A stretch of 64,000 nt of DNA, taken from the NCBI GenBank assembly GCA_021287075.1, contig JAJTBD010000022.1:1-64000 (forward strand), written 5' to 3'. The notes under the pieces were generated by a model that saw only the letters and a list, made by a program, of their open reading frames with translations, was not told the origin of the DNA and made no database searches. Both the position numbers and the translations under genes were made by a program. Positions within the stretch are counted from its first letter, which is position 1. Each line of letters opens with the position of its first letter. This DNA is from Micrococcales bacterium (lineage in GTDB: Bacteria; Actinomycetota; Actinomycetes; Actinomycetales; Dermatophilaceae). Below, in pieces: positions 59,658 through 64,000 of the stretch.

Positions 59658-61688
59658 CTAGGACACGGTGAAGGCGCGGGAGGCCCCGGTGAGCGGCGAG
59701 ACCTTGCCCGTCCAGCCGCTCTTCCAGTCACCGTGGTGGACCAGGCGATAGGTGCCGGGCGCGGCGTCGGCGGGGATGTCCCACTCGAGGGTGGCCGTGG
59801 AGTTGGCCACGCCCTCCCTCGCCCAGCGGTAGCGGGTCTCCCAGTCGTTGTCGTCGGCCACCCGGCGCCACTGGCCGCCCTCGAGCCGCTGCACCTCGAG
59901 GAAGGTCCCGCCCAGCCGGAGGTTGTTCTTGGGGTGGCCGGTGACGAAGACCGCCTTGGCCTGCTGGCCCCGGGAGTATGCCGCGGCGGGCTGCGTCAGC
60001 ACCTCGCCCCACGCCTTGCCGATCGGCTTGTCGTCGAAGACCACCTCGGACTGGAAGTCGACCCCGGTGAAGGGCGGGCGCGTCGTGGCCGCACTGGTCG
60101 GGGCGGGCGCGCCGGAGCGCATGGCGCTCGCCAGACCGGCCACCGTCTGCACATAGGCGGGGAGGGTGTATCGGCCGAAAAGCGTTGAGCCGCCCTCGTA
60201 TTGCTGCGAGTCATACTCCTCCGGCGTCGTGACGTACTGGCTGTAGTCGTTGGCATAGGCCTGGACGATCACGTTGTCCAGCGGGAGCCCGAGCTCGGCT
60301 GCGACCGCGCGTCGCAGGCGCAGCCCCGAGGTGATCGTGACCTCGCCCGGCATACCGATCAGGGCGAGGTCGCCGATGCGCACGAGCTGCACCGGCAGCA
60401 CGTTGGGGGTCAGGCCCAGGGAGCCGGTGGCGAGGAGGTCCTGCTTGGGGTGCTGGCAGTTCTTGAGCGCGTCGGGCACCGGCTGCTTGAGCGCGTCAAA
60501 GATCGGCACGAGCGGGCTCGGCGTGCCCTCGGGCCAGATCGGCAGGGCCGAGCCGTCCTCGGTGCTGCCGGCGGTCATCGAGGCGCCGAGGGCGCCCGAG
60601 CAGGTCTGGTGGGGCTGCCCGTCGGGCGTGAAGCGGCCGTCGACCGCGACCGCGGACATGTCGACGAACTGGAGCCGGTAGTCGATCGGCCCCTCGAGCG
60701 GCCGGGTCGAGGCATAGAGGCGCTGGGCCGTCTCCTTCTGTCGGGTGCCGATGATGCGGGAGTTCTCCCACTCGTCCTCGGTGGGGCCAGACCCGGGCTG
60801 GAGGTTGAGGTTGGGCGAGATGTCACCGGCGTTGGTGTTGGCGAAGGACGCGACGAACTTCTCCCCCGGCGCGAGATAGTCCTGGCCGGCGTCGCGACGC
60901 TCCCAGAAGTACTGCGCGGCGCCCTTGTTGTCGGGTGAGATCAGGTGGTTCTCCCCGGTGATCGAGGTGTTGTGCACGGCGAACCAGCTCTGCGCGCCGA
61001 TGTCCTCGCTCCCCTGTCGGAAGCGCAGCACGGTCATCGACGGGTCGATGGCCTGCGGGAAGACGGCCCTGTCGGCGTCGGGGTTGCGCTCCCAGGCCAC
61101 GCGGGAGCGGTTGATGCTGGCGTTGGTCAGCTCGCCGCGGGCGATGCCGATCGACCCGGGTGCGAGGTCGGCGTGGGCCTGCTCGATCGAGGCGGTGATG
61201 CCGGTGATGATCGCGTCGAGGTTCTGCTGCTGGAGCCCGCCGATCGAGAGGTTGTAGGCGAGGTTGTGCGAGAAGCCGCCCGGGCCGGAATGGGTGTGCG
61301 TGCCCGCCATGAGGACATTGGCGTCGGTATAGGTGTCGCCGTACTTGGCGCGCAGCTTGGCCAGCACGCCCTCCTTGACGGCGCGGAAGACCATGCCGAG
61401 GTCGGCGTTGACATAGGCCACCCGCCTGCCCGACGCGGGGTCGGCGACGACGAAGGCGCGTGAGCGCAGCCGCTGGTGGATGCCCTCGGTCTTCTGGTCG
61501 GTGCGCGAGTAGCCCATCATCCCGATCTCGGCCGCGGGCCCGGTGATGTCGGCGATCCCCCGACCGACGAGGTATGCCGCGGAGCCCGGCTCCGCGGCAG
61601 CCGCACCCTGGGCTGGTGCCTGGGCGACGAGCGAGCCGGGGCCGCACAGCATGGCGGCGGCGATGGCGAGTGAGGCGGTCCTGCGCAT
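59658..61688 (-). CDS. Secreted neutral/alkaline ceramidase
   Basis: A 676-residue exported amidase. An N-terminal signal peptide (about 1-30, MRRTASLAIAAAMLCGPGSLVAQA) precedes the ceramidase domain. The zinc-site motif AGTHTHSGPGGFSHN and the nucleophile region NTNAGDISPNLN, with Ser in GDxSPN, are intact. The Ig-like C-terminal domain ends SRAFTVS. Neutral ceramidases cleave N-acyl sphingosines to sphingosine and fatty acid. In bacteria they serve nutrient acquisition or host interaction. Length and order match the family. Confidence 0.92.
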   Translation of the reverse strand: MRRTASLAIAAAMLCGPGSLVAQAPAQGAAAAEPGSAAYLVGRGIADITGPAAEIGMMGYSRTDQKTEGIHQRLRSRAFVVADPASGRRVAYVNADLGMVFRAVKEGVLAKLRAKYGDTYTDANVLMAGTHTHSGPGGFSHNLAYNLSIGGLQQQNLDAIITGITASIEQAHADLAPGSIGIARGELTNASINRSRVAWERNPDADRAVFPQAIDPSMTVLRFRQGSEDIGAQSWFAVHNTSITGENHLISPDNKGAAQYFWERRDAGQDYLAPGEKFVASFANTNAGDISPNLNLQPGSGPTEDEWENSRIIGTRQKETAQRLYASTRPLEGPIDYRLQFVDMSAVAVDGRFTPDGQPHQTCSGALGASMTAGSTEDGSALPIWPEGTPSPLVPIFDALKQPVPDALKNCQHPKQDLLATGSLGLTPNVLPVQLVRIGDLALIGMPGEVTITSGLRLRRAVAAELGLPLDNVIVQAYANDYSQYVTTPEEYDSQQYEGGSTLFGRYTLPAYVQTVAGLASAMRSGAPAPTSAATTRPPFTGVDFQSEVVFDDKPIGKAWGEVLTQPAAAYSRGQQAKAVFVTGHPKNNLRLGGTFLEVQRLEGGQWRRVADDNDWETRYRWAREGVANSTATLEWDIPADAAPGTYRLVHHGDWKSGWTGKVSPLTGASRAFTVS

Positions 61689-61807
61689 GGTGGGGACGTC
61701 CTTGTCCTCGGGGCTGCTTGGTTTACCGTGGGTCGGTTTCTACCATTCCGCTGACATTCTGTGAAGACCTGTCACCGATCGCCCGGAGGGTGCCTCCCAG
61801 TGGTTGG

Positions 61808-63529
61808 ATGGAGGGCGTGCCAACGAAGCCACTTCCTTCCGACCTGGAGATTGCCCGCGCCGCCCACCTGAAGCCGATCGCTGAGGTGGCCCAGGCTGCG
61901 GGCCTCGACACGGCATACCTGGAGCCCTACGGGCACCACGTCGCCAAGGTGGACCTCGCCGCCACCGCTGCCCCACAAGGGAACTCGCGACGCGCGAAGT
62001 ATGTCGTCATCACGGCGATCACCCCCACGCCGCTCGGGGAGGGCAAGACGACCACGGCCGTCGGACTCGCCCAGGGCCTGGCCGCGACCGGACGCACGGC
62101 GATGCTCGCGCTGCGCCAGCCGTCGATGGGACCGACCTTTGGCATCAAGGGCGGCGCCGCCGGTGCCGGCTACAGCCAGGTCGTGCCGATGGAGGTGCTC
62201 AACCTCCACCTGACCGGCGACTTCCACGCGATCACCGCCGCGCACAACCTGCTCGCGGCCATGGTCGACAACCACCTGCACCACGGCAACGAGCTCGGGC
62301 TCGACGAGCGCACGATCGCGTGGCGGCGGGTGCTCGACGTCAACGACCGGGCGCTGCGCAATGTCGTGCTCGGGCTGGGCGCGCGGATCGACGGCGTGCC
62401 GCGGCAGAGCGGCTTCGACATCACCGCAGCCAGCGAGATCCAGGTGATCATGATGCTGGCCACCTCGCTCAAGGACATGCGAGAGCGGCTGGGGCGCATC
62501 GTGATCGGCTACACCAAGGACGGCGGCATACCCGTCACCGCGGAGCAGCTCAAGGCGGCCGGGGCGATGGCGGTGATCCTCAAGGACGCACTGCGGCCCA
62601 ACCTGATGCAGACCACCGAGAACACGCCGGTCCTGATCCACACCGGCCCGTTTGGCAATATCGCGACCGGCAACTCCTCGGTCATCGCCGACATGGTCGG
62701 CATCCAGAGCAGCGACTTCCTGCTGACCGAGGCCGGCTTCGGCTCCGACATGGGCGCCGAGCGCTTCTTCAACGTCAAGTGCCGTGTGTCCGGGCTGGTG
62801 CCGGACGCGGCGGTGCTCGTCGCGACCGTCCGCTCGCTCAAGGCGCACTCGGGGCAGTACCGCGTCGTCGCGGGCAAGCCGCTGCCCCCGGAGATGCTCG
62901 AGGAGAACCCCGAGGACGTGCGGGCGGGCACCGACAACCTGCGCAAGCACATCGAGATCGTGCGCTCCTTCGGCGTCGCACCGGTCGTGGCGATCAACGC
63001 CTTCCCCACCGACCACGACTCGGAGCACGCGGTCATCCGCGAGGTCGCCGAGGCAGCCGGCGCTCGGGTGGCCATCTCCACGCACGTCTCCGACGGAGGC
63101 GCGGGCGCGACCGAGCTGGCCGATGTGGTGGCCGCGGCGTGCGACGACCAGCACGAGTTCCGTTACACCTATCACCTCGACGAGCCGCTGACCGACAAAA
63201 TCGAGGCGATCGCGACGCGCATCTATGGCGCCGACGGCGTGGACTTCTCCCCTGCTGCCGCGAAGGATCTCGCGCGTTTCGAGCAGCTCGGCTATGGCGC
63301 CTTCCCGGTGGTCATCGCCAAGACGCACCTCTCGGTGAGCTCCGACCCGAGCCTGCGGGGGGCGCCAACGGGATGGCGGATGCCGGTGCGCGAGGTGCGG
63401 GTCGCTGCCGGCGCGGGCTACGTCTATGCGATCAGCGGCGAGATGCGCACGATGCCCGGCCTGCCCAAGCACCCGGCCGCCGAATCGATCGACCTCGACG
63501 ACAACGGCGAGATCGTCGGCCTCTTCTGA
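61808..63529 (+). CDS. fhs: Formate-tetrahydrofolate ligase
   Basis: A 573-residue enzyme making 10-formyl-THF from formate, THF and ATP. P-loop TPTPLGEGKTTTAVGLAQG lies near residue 75-93; LRQPSMGPTFGIKGGAAG and GAINAFPTD-like VVAINAFPTDHDSE blocks follow. Length is normal (about 560). Start could be ATG 61808 or GTG 61817; the GGAGGG between them is too close to the GTG to decide. Single gene, with the ceramidase divergent at its 5' side and the sirtuin convergent at its 3' side. Confidence 0.95.
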   Translation: MEGVPTKPLPSDLEIARAAHLKPIAEVAQAAGLDTAYLEPYGHHVAKVDLAATAAPQGNSRRAKYVVITAITPTPLGEGKTTTAVGLAQGLAATGRTAMLALRQPSMGPTFGIKGGAAGAGYSQVVPMEVLNLHLTGDFHAITAAHNLLAAMVDNHLHHGNELGLDERTIAWRRVLDVNDRALRNVVLGLGARIDGVPRQSGFDITAASEIQVIMMLATSLKDMRERLGRIVIGYTKDGGIPVTAEQLKAAGAMAVILKDALRPNLMQTTENTPVLIHTGPFGNIATGNSSVIADMVGIQSSDFLLTEAGFGSDMGAERFFNVKCRVSGLVPDAAVLVATVRSLKAHSGQYRVVAGKPLPPEMLEENPEDVRAGTDNLRKHIEIVRSFGVAPVVAINAFPTDHDSEHAVIREVAEAAGARVAISTHVSDGGAGATELADVVAAACDDQHEFRYTYHLDEPLTDKIEAIATRIYGADGVDFSPAAAKDLARFEQLGYGAFPVVIAKTHLSVSSDPSLRGAPTGWRMPVREVRVAAGAGYVYAISGEMRTMPGLPKHPAAESIDLDDNGEIVGLF

Positions 63530-63543
63530 CGCCGGACGATCGT

Positions 63544-63555
63544 GCCCACGTGGGC
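63544..63555. terminator. Short palindrome between fhs and the sirtuin gene
   Basis: GCCCACGTGGGC, a perfect 12-bp palindrome, lies 15 nt after the fhs stop. A GTATGCC core and a GGCGAGTT fragment of palindrome family B also fall in this 94-nt gap. Weak as a terminator because it has no loop. Confidence 0.35.
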
Positions 63556-63623
63556 CAAAGCGCCCGGGGACGTATGCCCGCGGACCGTCGCCTCTCTCCA
63601 CGTGGCGAGTTGAGCCCCCGCAG

Positions 63624-64000
63624 CTAGACCGGCCGGGTTGCCGCCTCCACCAGGAGCGGCAGCCCGGCCGCTGCCGTTGTGCGCCAGGCGTGCTGGACCA
63701 GGTCGGACAGCTCTGTCTCGTCGGGGTTGATCTCGACGACCGGGATTCCCAGCCCGCGGGAGGTGATCGGGAGAGCAGCCGCCGGGAAGACCACTCCGCT
63801 GGTGCCGATGACCAGGACGATGTCGGCGTCCTCATGCGCCCGCTCCGCAGCCTCGAAGGGCTCGAGGGCCAGTGACTCGCCAAACCACACGACGCCCGGG
63901 CGCACATAGCCGCCGCACTCGGCGCACACCGGCGGCATGGCCCGCGAGGTGGGCTCCTCGGGCAGCTCGGGCTCCGGGGCGGGCGCGCCGCAGTCGGTGC
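63624..64000 (-). CDS. Sir2-family NAD-dependent deacylase (partial)
   Basis: The C-terminal about 125 residues of a sirtuin; the gene continues past the right edge. Visible are part of the zinc module (TDCGAP at the edge, then VCAECGGYVRPGVVWFGESL) and the NAD-binding end IVLVIGTSGVVFPAAALP, VVEINPDETELS. It ends with VQHAWRTTAAAGLPLLVEAAT. Bacterial CobB-type sirtuins remove acyl groups from lysines, controlling enzymes such as acetyl-CoA synthetase. Convergent with fhs. The missing N-terminus holds the catalytic His. Confidence 0.9.
   Translation of the reverse strand, partial: TDCGAPAPEPELPEEPTSRAMPPVCAECGGYVRPGVVWFGESLALEPFEAAERAHEDADIVLVIGTSGVVFPAAALPITSRGLGIPVVEINPDETELSDLVQHAWRTTAAAGLPLLVEAATRPV

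Overview
The window is a gene-dense, very GC-rich chromosomal stretch from an actinobacterium. I infer a Micrococcales-type organism (Intrasporangiaceae or Ornithinimicrobiaceae-like). The support is base composition, the dnaK-grpE-dnaJ-hspR heat-shock operon with a HAIR operator, many leaderless TANNNT-6/7-nt-start promoters, WYL, MocR and DUF5937-type regulators, and a yybP-ykoY-like leader upstream of terC. I saw no rRNA, tRNA, CRISPR array, transposase or prophage gene.

Layout. 0-10 kb: SGNH hydrolase, OsmC-like protein, exonuclease III-type nuclease, the minus-strand heat-shock operon, and a drug-type ABC exporter divergent from its likely WYL regulator. 10-19 kb: GNAT acetyltransferase, an ArsR/DUF5937-type regulator divergent from an MFS exporter, an M20 peptidase, a zinc alcohol dehydrogenase paired with oleate hydratase, then an EamA permease and a MocR regulator whose start codons overlap head to head. 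19-24 kb: a three-gene oxidoreductase operon with two damaged genes (GMC oxidoreductase, aldehyde dehydrogenase), and an acyl-CoA thioesterase. 24-36 kb: YqeY, two tandem ATP-grasp paralogues of unknown product, a LiaF-like protein, HrpB helicase, TerC, a UvrA2-like ATPase and NDH-2. 36-40 kb: a four-gene biotin-dependent, sodium-translocating decarboxylase operon (carboxyltransferase, gamma-like, biotin carrier, beta). 40-53 kb: TetR/MMPL pair, LysE exporter, amidotransferase plus MFS pair, phospholipase D-like protein, amylosucrase, and two further MFS exporters. 53-64 kb: DHA2 exporter, two SRPBCC proteins, glutamate dehydrogenase, MFS exporter, secreted neutral ceramidase, formate-tetrahydrofolate ligase, and the 3' part of a sirtuin gene that runs off the right edge.

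The most unusual signal is not a gene. The 11-mer GGTATGCCGCG, or its 7-bp core GTATGCC, occurs about once per kilobase on both strands, in several reading frames, and as inverted pairs forming hairpins at gene ends. That is the distribution expected of a DNA-uptake-type or other genome-wide signal. The gaps also hold at least four other families of near-perfect palindromes, several in more than one copy. Some gaps hold symmetrical divergent promoters with one operator placed exactly between two leaderless starts.

Physiologically the genes point to an aerobe with a non-pumping NADH dehydrogenase and, next to it, a sodium-pumping decarboxylase. It appears able to hydrate and oxidise unsaturated fatty acids, hydrolyse ceramides, and use sucrose for alpha-glucan, and it carries many export pumps. 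All calls come from reading the sequence; no database search was run.
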